The notes under the pieces: model-generated | Told to the model about the DNA's origin: nothing | The model's input: only the letters and a program-made list of their open reading frames with translations | Database searches by the model: none | Source: a bacterium | Lineage (GTDB): Bacteria; Armatimonadota; Chthonomonadetes; Chthonomonadales; CAJBBX01 | Direction of reading: 5' to 3' | Assembly (NCBI GenBank): GCA_021811565.1 | Contig: JAJZOL010000147.1 | Location: 1-61,714 of the forward strand | Length of the DNA stretch: 61,714 nt | Shown here: positions 16,492-26,205 of the stretch, piece after piece | Layout of the letters: every line of letters starts with the position of its first letter | Position numbering within the stretch: position 1 is the first letter of the stretch | Translations under genes and position numbers: made by a program

Positions 16492-17044
16492 GAAATCCAG
16501 ACGAGAGTTTATCGCTGATGGAATCCGGACAGGAGGGTTGATTATTGCTAGCGGAGCCATCGGAGCCCTTGCCGCCAGTTCGCATGCCGAAGACACGGTC
16601 TGGCAGATCGATCCCTATAAATGCACGAATTGCGGGCTTTGCGCCACATCCTGCGTTTTGGATCAATCGGCTGTCAAGTGCATGCACGCCTTCGCCATGT
16701 GCGGTTATTGCAATTTGTGCTCCGGAATGTTGCGTCCCGAAAGAGTGGGCAACACCATTGAAGCGGAAAACGTGCAATGCCCGACTTTCGCGATCCAACG
16801 ATCGTATGTCGAGAACCCGTATTTTCAGTATGTCATCGATGAAAACCTCTGTATTGGATGCGCGAAATGCTCCAAGGGATGCAATGCCTTCGGAAACGGT
16901 TCCCTGTTCATGCAGATTCGACATGATCGATGCCTGAACTGCAACCAGTGTTCCATAGCGGAAGTCTGTCCGGCGCAGGCGATTGTGCGAGTTCCCGCCA
17001 GCAAACCGTATCTGCTTAAATCCAAGATCAAACAGGACGGTTAA
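16472..17044 (+). CDS. Tat-exported polyferredoxin-like protein
   Basis: 190 residues from ATG 16472; a longer frame from 16334 is rejected because it would run through the preceding small gene out of frame and hide the Tat signal. The N-terminus KKSRREFIADGIRTGGLIIA is a Tat signal. The mature part contains CTNCGLCATSC, CGYCNLCSG, CIGCAKCSKGC and CLNCNQCSIAEVCPAQAI, enough cysteines for three to four [4Fe-4S] clusters in a DMSO-reductase-beta/NrfC-like layout. It would fold in the cytoplasm with its clusters and cross via Tat, as typical periplasmic ferredoxins do. With the NapH/NosR-like membrane protein 8 nt downstream it likely forms an electron conduit on the outer face of the inner membrane. 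Confidence 0.85.
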   Translation: MAATDNKKSRREFIADGIRTGGLIIASGAIGALAASSHAEDTVWQIDPYKCTNCGLCATSCVLDQSAVKCMHAFAMCGYCNLCSGMLRPERVGNTIEAENVQCPTFAIQRSYVENPYFQYVIDENLCIGCAKCSKGCNAFGNGSLFMQIRHDRCLNCNQCSIAEVCPAQAIVRVPASKPYLLKSKIKQDG

Positions 17045-17051
17045 TCATTTC

Positions 17052-18344
17052 ATGTTTCAAAAATTAACACCTCCGTTTTTTTTGCTTCAGATAACAACGC
17101 CTCCCCAAAAGAACCCTCCGCCGGATTTCACTACAGGCTACCAATATCCCGTCACGATAAATCCCCCTCCCCGGGCGGAGTTGTTCACACGCATTGACAT
17201 GGTGATGTTGGTCACGCTCATGCTAATGACCGCCTACTTCATTCTTTACAAGCGAAGCCGTAAAGAGGTGAGACTTATCTCTCTTTTCTCTCTCTTGTAT
17301 TTCGGATTTTATCGGCATGGTTGCGTATGCAGCGTGGGAAGTATTCAAAACGTGGCGATGGCGATTTTTAATAACGGCTATGCGCTGCCACTGTCCGTCG
17401 GGGTTTTCTTCATTTTACCACTCCTATTCGCGCTCTTCTTCGGACGGGTTTTTTGTGCGGCGGTGTGCCCTCTTGGTGCGGCGCAAGATTTAATTCTGCA
17501 AAAAGCGAAACGAGTTCCGATTTGGCTGGACGAGACGCTTAGCGTTATTCCCTACGTCTACCTAGGGCTGGGAACCCTATTCGCTGCGACTGGAACTGTT
17601 TTTATCATCTGTGAATACGATCCCTTCGTGGCGTTTTTCCGCTTGAACGGCGGGGCGATGATGGTAACCTTGGGTATCATAATCCTTTTCCTGTCCACAT
17701 TCATCGGAAGGCCCTATTGCCGTTATCTATGCCCATACGGTGTCCTTTTGCGGTGGGCGGCGGCATGGTCGAAATGGAAGGTGCATGTGGCTCCGGATAA
17801 ATGCATCCAATGTCATCTTTGCGCGGAATCTTGTCCTTTCAACGCCATGCGAATGCCTGTTCCCGAAGAGGTTCGTCCGTCCAGAAAATCCACTCGTGCG
17901 GTATTATCAAGGGTGCTCTGGCTTATCCCGCTCCTGGCGATCCTTGGCGGAATATCCGGGCGATTGGCTAGCCCTCTCCTTTCCCATGTGGATATAACGG
18001 TGCAAACTGCGGATCGTGTTTGGAAGGAGAGACACGGATTGGTTCATGGAGAGACTTTGGAGAGCCAGGCTCACCGTGCAAACCAAATCCCTGATAATGT
18101 TCTTTACGCCAAGGCGGCGAAGATACGCAGAACATACGCCCTATATACGACTATTTTCGGCGTATGGCTTGGATTAGTGTTTGGATTGAAACTGTTTTTT
18201 ATTACAACCCGACGTAGATGGGATGATTATGACGCCGATCCCGCCGCCTGCGTGGCTTGCGGTAGATGTTTTGGGTATTGCCCTGCGGAAGCCAATGGGA
18301 AAAATGTTGAGGAGGGGGTATACATTAAAGGGAACCTCAAATAA
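17052..18344 (+). CDS. NapH/NosR-type membrane ferredoxin
   Basis: 430 residues from ATG 17052; an upstream in-frame start at 16983 overlaps the previous gene and is unlikely. Membrane helices at roughly 45-65, 75-95, 120-140, 170-195 and 215-235, with the family motifs FGRVFCAAVCPLGAAQDL and GRPYCRYLCPYGVLLRW (CxxxCP) at the membrane edge. Two ferredoxin motifs follow: CIQCHLCAESCPFNAM and, near the C-terminus, CVACGRCFGYCPAEANG. No FMN_bind domain is seen, so it is nearer NapH than full NosR. Members pass quinol electrons to periplasmic partners. There is no nitrous-oxide or nitrate reductase gene in view; the likely partners are the Tat ferredoxin and propeller proteins just upstream. Confidence 0.88.
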   Translation: MFQKLTPPFFLLQITTPPQKNPPPDFTTGYQYPVTINPPPRAELFTRIDMVMLVTLMLMTAYFILYKRSRKEVRLISLFSLLYFGFYRHGCVCSVGSIQNVAMAIFNNGYALPLSVGVFFILPLLFALFFGRVFCAAVCPLGAAQDLILQKAKRVPIWLDETLSVIPYVYLGLGTLFAATGTVFIICEYDPFVAFFRLNGGAMMVTLGIIILFLSTFIGRPYCRYLCPYGVLLRWAAAWSKWKVHVAPDKCIQCHLCAESCPFNAMRMPVPEEVRPSRKSTRAVLSRVLWLIPLLAILGGISGRLASPLLSHVDITVQTADRVWKERHGLVHGETLESQAHRANQIPDNVLYAKAAKIRRTYALYTTIFGVWLGLVFGLKLFFITTRRRWDDYDADPAACVACGRCFGYCPAEANGKNVEEGVYIKGNLK

Positions 18345-18441
18345 ACGCGGTCAATTGCAGAATAAAACGTAAATTGCTTCACCATGTGCGCTCGCATTTC
18401 GCCATCCAGTGCGAACCTTGTAATTTCCTAAGGAGAAGAAA

Positions 18442-21400
18442 ATGCGCTTCATTTCATTATTCCTGGGTCTTTTGCTATTTATTACGTTAATGGTCCATAC
18501 CACCGCTGCTGCGAATAAGAACCAAGGCAATTCCAACCCGGTAACAATCGCAAACGCCGAGACTCATCCAAACCTGCTCCCCAATTTCGGTTTCATGGAT
18601 TTGGTTAGGCATGGCGTTCCGAATGGATGGACGTGGCAATCGCGCAACACCGTATCCAGTATCACCCCGGTGGATACGCGCTCCGAGTTCGGGATGAGAT
18701 CTCTTCGGATTAAAAACGCGACACCTTTTGGAGCGAACGTATACGGAACGATGTGGACCACTAACCCCATCCATTTAACCCCTGGCACGCCTTACACAAT
18801 GAGTTGCTGGGTGAGCATCTCTCAATCAACCGTAGCGTGGATTGGCGGCGGGGATGATTGGAGGGTCAGACTCTATTTTCCGAACACCTATGGCAAATGG
18901 AAACAGTTTAGCCTTACATTCACTCCAAGCCCTTCAGAGGCGGAATTCACGTTTCGCATAAACACAGACGGTCAGACGAATGGCTTTCTTCTGCGCGACC
19001 CAAAAATCGAGGAGGGAAACGTCGTCACACCAGACCCTCCCGCAACGCAAATCGATCATCCATTGTTCCTCCCAACCCCTATGCCCGCGATAAACACGGA
19101 TAACCCATGGACTTTTCAAGCCTATCTCTATTCTTCCAAACCTATGAAAAATGCCATTTTAACAGCGATGTTAAAGTACGATGGCAAGGTTGTGCAACAG
19201 AAGTCAAAAGTTAATGCACCATTGGGTTTATCCCTTGTTACCATCAAGGAAGACGCCGTCCGCGTTCCGCATGCATCGGCGAACATGCAAATCAGCATTA
19301 ACAACAGTGAAGGCGCCGATCGCGCCACGTCCAATACGGTTATTGAGTTGTTCTCAGCCAACGCAACCAGACAAGCACTCTTATCCATACAAAACGCCGT
19401 TCCCTCCCTTTCTAAAATGATGCACAAGGCGGAAAAAATGAAGCTGGATGTAAGCTACCCTCGCGTGGCGGTCACCATTCTCCAACACCTCACGGGATAC
19501 GCGTTGGCGATGCTCGATCATAATCAGATTCAGCGCGCCACGTCTATGCTGGATCAGTTGACACCGATGGAACGTAAAACCAAGCGCACTTTCCAGTTAA
19601 TGCTCGCTCGAAAACTGCGATATCCGCCGACACCCTATTATGTGACTGGCAAGATATCCATCAAAAAAGCCACTTTTTACGCAAGCACCAAGGTGCCGGA
19701 AGAACGTGGAGTGTCCGTGCGTCCGGTCAACTTCACAGGCTGGGGAGCATTCGACCAAGTGCGCAAGGATCTCAATATCCTGCCGGATTACGGAGCGAAT
19801 ATCATCCAAGTGGAAATTGGTCCCAGTGCAGTATTCCCATCGGAGGGAGTTGTGTCCGATAGTGCTGTCCAGGATATGATAAGATTGCTGAAACAGGCTG
19901 CGAAAGCGAATGTGGCGGTAAATATACTGATCAGTCCGCATTACATGCCTGAATGGGTGATGAAGAAATACCCGGATATGAACGTGCAAAAAGAGGGATT
20001 CTTGCAATATTCCCTTTTTGCGCCGGAGGGAAGGGAAATCCTGCGCAAATTCCTGCAGTATGTCATCCCTCAACTGAAGGGTTATCCTGCCCTGCATAGT
20101 TTCTGTTTAAGCAACGAGCCAACAAACGCCCAAAGCCCGAATGATCCCAACGAGCGGCGCGATTGGCAAGAGTGGCTGCAAAAACATTATTCAAGTATCG
20201 GAGAATTGAACCAATTATGGGGGACGAATTATACGGATTTCGACGCCATACCGGTTCAAAACACGCTCAACCCACCTCCGCCATCGCCTATATGGTATGA
20301 TTTCGTGCGTTTCAACCAGGAGTTTTTCGCCGGATGGCATCGCTACCTGGCGGACACGATCCATTCCATCGCACCCAATGTTCCCGTCCATGCGAAAGCG
20401 ATGACTTGGACCATGCTTGGTGCGCCAGAGGTGCGTTACGGTGTGAACGCGCAATTATTCGGCGATTTCAGTCAAATCAATGGCAACGACTCCGCTGATT
20501 TCTACAACAATGGAGTCGGCGAATGGGCGGACGGTTGGACGTTGAACAACATGGCTTACGATCTTCAGCATTCCGTTTTAGACGCCCCCATCTTCAATAG
20601 CGAGAACCATGTGATGCCGGATAGAGGCGAGTACCCCGTGCCGCCTCAGCATCTTATCACGGACTTGTGGCAAAGCGCAATTCATGGCGAGGGTGCGACA
20701 ACATTATGGTGCTGGGAGGAGACGTTCGATCCGAAAGCGGATTTTTGGGGGCTTGAAATGGAGCGTCCGGCGTGCGTCCAGGCGATAGGCGATACCGGTT
20801 TGGATTTAATGCGCCTAGCCCCGCAGGTTGCAAAATTCCAGAATATGAAGCCACAGGTGCAGATTCTATTCACCACTGCAGCGAGAGTGTGGGACGGAAA
20901 CGACTTCAGCGATTGCCTCAACAAGGTTTGCACCGCACTTGATTTCACAGGCATGAAAATAGGCTATGTCACGGAAAGGGATCTTGTGGAAGGGAAAACG
21001 CCAATCGCACCGCTTCTGATCGTTCCGGATATACGGCATATCTCGAACGCGGCATTGCAAACTCTTGATAAATACAAAGGTCATATCCTCGCTTTTGGCG
21101 GCAAGGATATATTCGGATATGATGACTACAACCATCCCCGTGAAGTCCCTGCATACCATACGATAGCATTTACGAGAGAACAGACCACGGACATAGACAT
21201 ATGGAAAAGGCTCATCCCCTATCTGACATCCGAAAAACTCAACCCAACTATAAAAATTACTGATATAAACGGCAAGAGCCAGTGGGGCGTGGAATGGCTT
21301 ACGGTAAAATACCATGGGTCGATATTGGTAAACGCAGTCAATTACCTTCAAAATCCGACAACCATAAAGGTCTGGTCGGGCAAAAAGAGTCTCTTCTGTC

Positions 21401-21489
21401 GAAATATACTGCCAACCACACCAACCGGATATGTGAAAACAATCCATCTGAACCCGATGCAACCAGTATTGCTTGAGTTAAAGAATTAA
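18442..21489 (+). CDS. Secreted GH42-like (beta-galactosidase-type) glycoside hydrolase
   Basis: 1015 residues, with AAGGAG 7 nt before the ATG. Signal peptide at 1-23 (LFLGLLLFITLMVHTTAAA). Residues about 45-190 form a carbohydrate-binding-like beta-sandwich (LRIKNATPFGANVYG, WKQFSLTFTPS). The catalytic TIM barrel starts near YGANIIQVEIGPSAVFPSEG; the likely acid/base is the Glu of CLSNEPTNAQ and the likely nucleophile the Glu of FNSENHVMPDRGEYP, positions that fit clan A glycosidases such as GH42. A C-terminal amidotransferase-like alpha/beta domain (LLIVPDIRHISNAALQTL) is also usual for GH42 trimerisation domains. It should act on beta-galactosides or related sugars outside the cytoplasm. 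Substrate is not certain. Confidence 0.85.
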   Translation: MRFISLFLGLLLFITLMVHTTAAANKNQGNSNPVTIANAETHPNLLPNFGFMDLVRHGVPNGWTWQSRNTVSSITPVDTRSEFGMRSLRIKNATPFGANVYGTMWTTNPIHLTPGTPYTMSCWVSISQSTVAWIGGGDDWRVRLYFPNTYGKWKQFSLTFTPSPSEAEFTFRINTDGQTNGFLLRDPKIEEGNVVTPDPPATQIDHPLFLPTPMPAINTDNPWTFQAYLYSSKPMKNAILTAMLKYDGKVVQQKSKVNAPLGLSLVTIKEDAVRVPHASANMQISINNSEGADRATSNTVIELFSANATRQALLSIQNAVPSLSKMMHKAEKMKLDVSYPRVAVTILQHLTGYALAMLDHNQIQRATSMLDQLTPMERKTKRTFQLMLARKLRYPPTPYYVTGKISIKKATFYASTKVPEERGVSVRPVNFTGWGAFDQVRKDLNILPDYGANIIQVEIGPSAVFPSEGVVSDSAVQDMIRLLKQAAKANVAVNILISPHYMPEWVMKKYPDMNVQKEGFLQYSLFAPEGREILRKFLQYVIPQLKGYPALHSFCLSNEPTNAQSPNDPNERRDWQEWLQKHYSSIGELNQLWGTNYTDFDAIPVQNTLNPPPPSPIWYDFVRFNQEFFAGWHRYLADTIHSIAPNVPVHAKAMTWTMLGAPEVRYGVNAQLFGDFSQINGNDSADFYNNGVGEWADGWTLNNMAYDLQHSVLDAPIFNSENHVMPDRGEYPVPPQHLITDLWQSAIHGEGATTLWCWEETFDPKADFWGLEMERPACVQAIGDTGLDLMRLAPQVAKFQNMKPQVQILFTTAARVWDGNDFSDCLNKVCTALDFTGMKIGYVTERDLVEGKTPIAPLLIVPDIRHISNAALQTLDKYKGHILAFGGKDIFGYDDYNHPREVPAYHTIAFTREQTTDIDIWKRLIPYLTSEKLNPTIKITDINGKSQWGVEWLTVKYHGSILVNAVNYLQNPTTIKVWSGKKSLFCRNILPTTPTGYVKTIHLNPMQPVLLELKN

Positions 21490-21557
21490 TCGCCGCATGA
21501 GAAAAGCCAAGCATTCCTATGGTTCCGCATACCAAAGCGTGATATACTATGATTGTC

Positions 21558-21589
21558 GATGAATCGGTATGCCTTTACACCGATTCGTC
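21558..21589 (+). other. Stem-loop in the gap between the GH42-like and PQQ genes
   Basis: GATGAATCGGT (21558-21568) can pair with ACCGATTCGTC (21579-21589) through a 10-nt loop, with one G-U pair. No U-tract follows, so it is not a clear intrinsic terminator. It could be a processing or 5' leader structure for the PQQ gene that starts at 21654. Confidence 0.4.
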
Positions 21590-21653
21590 CATCTTATGGA
21601 AGGATATTTTTAATCGGTTTAATTCCTAAATACGGAATGATTATCAGCGAAAT

Positions 21654-23678
21654 ATGAATTCGGATCCTGTCCACAGTAACTCCCCACACAATAACCCATG
21701 GATGATCGCAGCTTATCGCACCGCCAGAGCGATGGAGATTTTTTGCGTTCTCATGCTAGCCATCCTCTTGGCTAATTCAATACGCGCACGAATTAATGAT
21801 CCCAATAACCCAGTCAAGTTGGAGAATCTCCTTGTCCAACTTTCACAAAACCCGAAGGATGAAAATCTTAAAAAGGAGATTCGACAACTGGATGTGACCA
21901 TCCGGAAAAACTATTTTCGTAGCCAGTTTATCGCAAAATACGGGTTGTATCTTCTGATCGGAGCGTTGGTGATTTATCTCCTTAGCTTGGAATATCTGCG
22001 CTCAGGGACCAAATCAACGCCGTTGCCCAATGTGAATATCGCCAAGGAGCCATGGTTGAACCCCGCCTTAAGCCGCAGATCGATTTACGCATTGGGCGGA
22101 ATTATGGGAGGCGTTCTTCTATCGTTAATCGTTTTATCCAGACATGATGTAACCTATGCTTATATTCACAATGATCTTTTTACGGCTTCCAACACGGCGT
22201 CCGCGCCTGCATCACCTCCACCCCCAATGGTTCAACAATTAGCTTCGACACCTGCAACAATCCCCACGGCGTCTACCGTTGCAACCGCACCAACCCCATC
22301 AAATGCACCCGCTAACGCCAACACAGCCGCAGGCACGCCATTGCTTGGCGCGGCAGCCATCACTGCAAGTTCCTCGCCGGCGTTACGCCCCGTTACACCC
22401 ACAGCAATTACACCGATTTCACCTAGTGCTCAAACCTCCGTCCCAACGCCGTCCGCCGCCACAACGAATGTTGCGACAGTCTCCATCACCCCTGCATACC
22501 CTTCCGATTGGAGTAATCAGTGGAATATGTTTCGGGGCCCGAGCGGAACAGGAATATGCACTCTCAGCGACATCCCCCTGCAATGGGATGGCACTCAGAA
22601 CCAAAACATTCTCTGGAAAGCCCCCATCCCCCTGCCGGGTTGGAGTTCGCCAATCGTCTGGAAAAAAAACATCTTTTTCACGGGCGGAGACAAGACCCAG
22701 CGGGTGGTTTATTGCTATTCCCTTAGCTACGGGTCTATTAACTGGCAATACAAGGTGCATGTGAAGGGATGCAATACGGTTCCTCAAGTGGGGGATGACA
22801 CAGGATTTGCGGCGCAAACCATGGCGACCGATGGAAAACGAGTGTACGCCATTTTCCCAACAGGAGAATTGGTCTGTCTTGACTTCACTGGCAAGCCCTT
22901 ATGGCTCAAATTCCTTGGCACCCCGGATAACGAGTACGGCATGGCTGCGTCGTTATTGCTCTGCGAGGGAAAGCTGATTGTGCAATCCGATCAGGGGAGC
23001 GATTCCACCGACAAGAAATCCTCAATCATTGCGTTCGACGACAAAACGGGCAAACAGTTATGGCGAACCCCGCGACCGGTCGGAAGTTCCTGGGCGACTC
23101 CCATCGCCATCAAGGTTAATGGCAAAACCGAAATCATCACCGCAGGAAACCCTTGGGTTATCGCATACGATCCCGCAACAGGCAAGGAGATATGGCGATG
23201 CGAATGTCTCGGCGGCGAAGTTGCTCCATCGCCCATCTTCTCCGGCCCCTTCGTTGTGGTTAGCAACCAAGGAGCGAATATCGTGGCGATCCGACCAACA
23301 GGCAAGGGCGACATCACCAAAACCGGTATCGCATGGATGGGAATGGATGGTTTGCCGGATATCGTAAGTCCTCTTAGTGACGGAAAACGCGTTTACCTTT
23401 TTACAACCCAAGGACAGATAACCTGTTACGACACAATTACAGGCAAGGAGTTGTGGACCCATCAGATGACGGATAATATCAAAGCGTCCCCCACGCTAGT
23501 AGGGAATAGTATCTATCTTTTGGATACGAAAGGGGTCATGCATATCCTAGCCGCAGGGGATCAATTTAACGAGACGGGTAAGAACCCCGTTGGCGAACGA
23601 ACATACTCTTCGCCGGCATATGTGGATAATAAGATCATTATTCGAGGGGAAAAGGATCTCTTTTGCATAGGCAAATAA
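21654..23678 (+). CDS. Multi-pass membrane protein with C-terminal PQQ-type beta-propeller
   Basis: 674 residues. Hydrophobic helices at about 25-45 (MEIFCVLMLAILLANSI), 102-120 (YGLYLLIGALVIYLLSL) and 145-163 (YALGGIMGGVLLSLIVL) come first. A linker rich in Ala, Thr, Pro and Ser spans about 180-275. The propeller begins with WNQWNMFRGPSGTG-like sequence (read here as NQWNMFRGPSGTGICTLSD) and has blade motifs GKQLWRTPRPVG, GKEIWRCECLGGEV and GKELWTHQM. The propeller would lie outside the inner membrane on a flexible stalk. It resembles the protein at 13565 but has more membrane segments. It ends 52 nt before the NuoEF fusion, so the two may be co-transcribed. Confidence 0.85.
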   Translation: MNSDPVHSNSPHNNPWMIAAYRTARAMEIFCVLMLAILLANSIRARINDPNNPVKLENLLVQLSQNPKDENLKKEIRQLDVTIRKNYFRSQFIAKYGLYLLIGALVIYLLSLEYLRSGTKSTPLPNVNIAKEPWLNPALSRRSIYALGGIMGGVLLSLIVLSRHDVTYAYIHNDLFTASNTASAPASPPPPMVQQLASTPATIPTASTVATAPTPSNAPANANTAAGTPLLGAAAITASSSPALRPVTPTAITPISPSAQTSVPTPSAATTNVATVSITPAYPSDWSNQWNMFRGPSGTGICTLSDIPLQWDGTQNQNILWKAPIPLPGWSSPIVWKKNIFFTGGDKTQRVVYCYSLSYGSINWQYKVHVKGCNTVPQVGDDTGFAAQTMATDGKRVYAIFPTGELVCLDFTGKPLWLKFLGTPDNEYGMAASLLLCEGKLIVQSDQGSDSTDKKSSIIAFDDKTGKQLWRTPRPVGSSWATPIAIKVNGKTEIITAGNPWVIAYDPATGKEIWRCECLGGEVAPSPIFSGPFVVVSNQGANIVAIRPTGKGDITKTGIAWMGMDGLPDIVSPLSDGKRVYLFTTQGQITCYDTITGKELWTHQMTDNIKASPTLVGNSIYLLDTKGVMHILAAGDQFNETGKNPVGERTYSSPAYVDNKIIIRGEKDLFCIGK

Positions 23679-23730
23679 AAATGATCAATAACCACCCAAT
23701 GGAATCGTCCGTCCGCAGGAATACACGGAG

Positions 23731-26205
23731 ATGAGAAACCTTATCGGAGCCTCCCTGCCAATTCTGAATAAGAAGGGGCTGAGAAAAAACAGCATACAAA
23801 GCACGAGTGATGCGGATAATATTAATCCCATTGCATATGTGGAGGAGCTGGTTGAGACCACGGGGCGCGGAACGGAGGCACTGTTGCCCATTCTTCAGGC
23901 GATACAGACTAAATTCCGATATCTGCCTGAAGAGGCATTACGTCACGTGTGTCGGATCACGCAAATCAGACCGGCGGATATTGATGGGGTTGCGAGTTTC
24001 TATTCCCAGTTTCGCAGAAAGCCTGTAGGAAGATTCACAATCAACGTTTGTCACGGAACGGCTTGTCATGTAAAAGGCTCCGGATTAGTGCATGAGGCGC
24101 TCGCTCGTTACTTGGAGTTAAACCCTGGCGAGGATACCGATAAGGCGGGTCTTTTTACATTACAGCGTGTGTTTTGCCTGGGATGCTGCACGTTGGCTCC
24201 GGTGATGCAAATTGAGGGCGTCACATATGGTCATCTTTCCACGGAAAATGCGGATCGCGCCTTGAAGGATTTCCTGAAGCTCGATTCCGAATCGGGCGTT
24301 GTCAAGGCTGCCGATAAGAGATTCCCGAACCATTTCGATATGGCTGAGATTCGCGTTGGCATGGGATCATGCTGCATCGCCATAGGAAGCCAGAAGGTGC
24401 AAAACGTTATCGAGGAGACCATCCGTCACTATAACATCCCCGCCGTTATCAAACCCGTCGGATGCATTGATGCCTGTCATCTTGCTCCAACCGTTGAGAT
24501 CATCCCGCATTATTCCCCTAACTCCATGCCGGAAAGCGTTGCTGAAAGTGAAAACGAAGGCGGAAATTCAATCCTCTTTACAAAGGTGACCCCGGAAAAA
24601 GCGGAGAAAATCATCCGAACCCATCTTAAACCTCAAGGCATATTCCCTCGAATGAAGGAGATATACGCAGAGGCGCTGGACAAGTTCGATGTGGATGAAG
24701 GACCTGTCACGCGCTATTCCTCGGAAGTGCGCGAGGGGGCGATCTGTGATTTTCTCGGTGGGCAGGTGCATATTGCCACCGAGAGTTGCGGCTCGCTTCA
24801 ACCGTTGAATTTAAAAGAGTATCGCATACGGGACGGTTTTCAGGCGTTGGAGGAGGTGTTACAATCATCCGACCCCGAATCGGTGATAGAGACCGTTACG
24901 GAATCCGGCTTGCGTGGGCGGGGAGGCGCTGGATTCAGAACCGGTCTGAAATGGAGACGAGTGCATGAAGCACTTGGAGACGAGAAATATGTTGTGATGA
25001 ACGGAGACGAGGGTGACCCTAGCGCATTTATGGACCGCATGCTATTGGAGTCCTATCCTTTTCGTATTTTGGAAGGGATGATAATCGGAGCTTTCGCCGT
25101 CGGCGCACACGAAGGAATTCTCTACATCCGCGCGGAATACCCTCTTGCAACTCGAATAATGCGAGAGGCGATTAGAATTTGCGAGGAGAACAACCTGCTC
25201 GGCGAGAGAATACTGGATTCCAATTTCACGCTACGACTCAAAGTGATGGAAGGTGCGGGCGCATTCGTTTGCGGCGAGGAGACGGCGTTGCTTTCGAGTA
25301 TCGAAGGCAAGCGGGGTGAGCCGAGAATTCGTCCGCCCTACCCCGCCGAATCAGGATTGTGGGGAAAACCAACACTCATCAATAACGTGGAGACCTATGC
25401 GATGGTTCCATGGATCATTCGCCATGGCGCTAAGGCGTACGCGGCGATAGGCACGGATACCAGCAAGGGCACCAAGGTTTTTTCGCTGACAGGGAAAATC
25501 GCACGGGGTGGATTGATAGAGGTTCCCATGGGAACGAGCTTGCGGCATATCGTTGAAGTTATCGGCGGCGGAACCCCGAATGGCAAATTCAAAGCGGTGC
25601 AAATAGGAGGACCGTCCGGAGGATGCATTCCAGCCGATTTAGCCGATATCCCCATAGACTACGAGGCGCTGCAAAGCGTCGGGGCTTTTGTGGGAAGCGG
25701 CGGGTTAGTGGTTTTAGATGAGCACGATTGCATGGTGGACATCGCGCGATATTTTCTCAACTTCACTCAAAACGAGTCTTGTGGCAAATGCACCTTCTGT
25801 CGCGTGGGGACACGAAGGCTGTTGGAGATGTTGGATAAAATAGCCACTGGCAAGGGGAAGCCGGGGGATATCGATAAATTGGAGGAACTCGCGTTGCAGG
25901 TGAAGCAATCCAGCCTCTGCGGGTTGGGACAATCCGCTCCCAATCCTATCCTCTCCACTTTGCGATATTTTCGTGACGAATACGAGGCGCATATTCAAGG
26001 GCGATGCCCTGCGGGAAAATGCAAGGACTTGGTCCATTACCGAATCGGAGACAAATGCAACGGATGCACGAAATGCTCCCAAATATGCCCAGTGAATGCC
26101 ATACCCATACGACCTTATGAAAAACACTCCATTGACGACTCCCTTTGCACGAGATGTGATTCCTGCAGGCAAATTTGCCCGGTGGAAGCCATCCATGTGG
26201 AATAA
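23731..26205 (+). CDS. NuoE-NuoF-ferredoxin fusion, NADH-dehydrogenase-type diaphorase subunit
   Basis: 824 residues. Domain order: a NuoE/HydC-type thioredoxin-like [2Fe-2S] domain (about 30-175; C107, C112, C149, C153), a second [2Fe-2S] thioredoxin-like domain as at the start of HydB/HndC (about 200-300; C214 or C215, C245, C249), the NuoF flavoprotein (about 365-735; GLRGRGGAGF at 393-402 for FMN/NADH, NGDEGDP at 424-430, [4Fe-4S] from C684, C687, C690, C730), and a C-terminal 2[4Fe-4S] ferredoxin (C776, C779, C782, C786 and C806, C809, C812, C816). It should oxidise NADH and pass electrons on, as in soluble hydrogenases, formate dehydrogenases or Nfn-like complexes. No NuoG/HydA partner is nearby. 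Confidence 0.93.
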   Translation: MRNLIGASLPILNKKGLRKNSIQSTSDADNINPIAYVEELVETTGRGTEALLPILQAIQTKFRYLPEEALRHVCRITQIRPADIDGVASFYSQFRRKPVGRFTINVCHGTACHVKGSGLVHEALARYLELNPGEDTDKAGLFTLQRVFCLGCCTLAPVMQIEGVTYGHLSTENADRALKDFLKLDSESGVVKAADKRFPNHFDMAEIRVGMGSCCIAIGSQKVQNVIEETIRHYNIPAVIKPVGCIDACHLAPTVEIIPHYSPNSMPESVAESENEGGNSILFTKVTPEKAEKIIRTHLKPQGIFPRMKEIYAEALDKFDVDEGPVTRYSSEVREGAICDFLGGQVHIATESCGSLQPLNLKEYRIRDGFQALEEVLQSSDPESVIETVTESGLRGRGGAGFRTGLKWRRVHEALGDEKYVVMNGDEGDPSAFMDRMLLESYPFRILEGMIIGAFAVGAHEGILYIRAEYPLATRIMREAIRICEENNLLGERILDSNFTLRLKVMEGAGAFVCGEETALLSSIEGKRGEPRIRPPYPAESGLWGKPTLINNVETYAMVPWIIRHGAKAYAAIGTDTSKGTKVFSLTGKIARGGLIEVPMGTSLRHIVEVIGGGTPNGKFKAVQIGGPSGGCIPADLADIPIDYEALQSVGAFVGSGGLVVLDEHDCMVDIARYFLNFTQNESCGKCTFCRVGTRRLLEMLDKIATGKGKPGDIDKLEELALQVKQSSLCGLGQSAPNPILSTLRYFRDEYEAHIQGRCPAGKCKDLVHYRIGDKCNGCTKCSQICPVNAIPIRPYEKHSIDDSLCTRCDSCRQICPVEAIHVE

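Noticed and set aside
16334-17044. Longer version of the Tat ferredoxin starting at 16334
   Set aside because: It overlaps the small Tat gene out of frame and puts the Tat signal in the middle of the protein; ATG 16472 is a better start.
13565-18344. Denitrification (nos or nap) gene cluster
   Set aside because: Only a NapH/NosR-type membrane ferredoxin is present; no NosZ, NapA, NosD or FMN_bind domain.
26096-26205. Upstream extension of the discoidin glycosidase
   Set aside because: These codons lie inside the ferredoxin end of the NuoEF fusion; the signal peptide begins at ATG 26195.
23731-26205. Bifurcating hydrogenase operon
   Set aside because: HydA and maturation genes are not present; only the HydBC-like part is.
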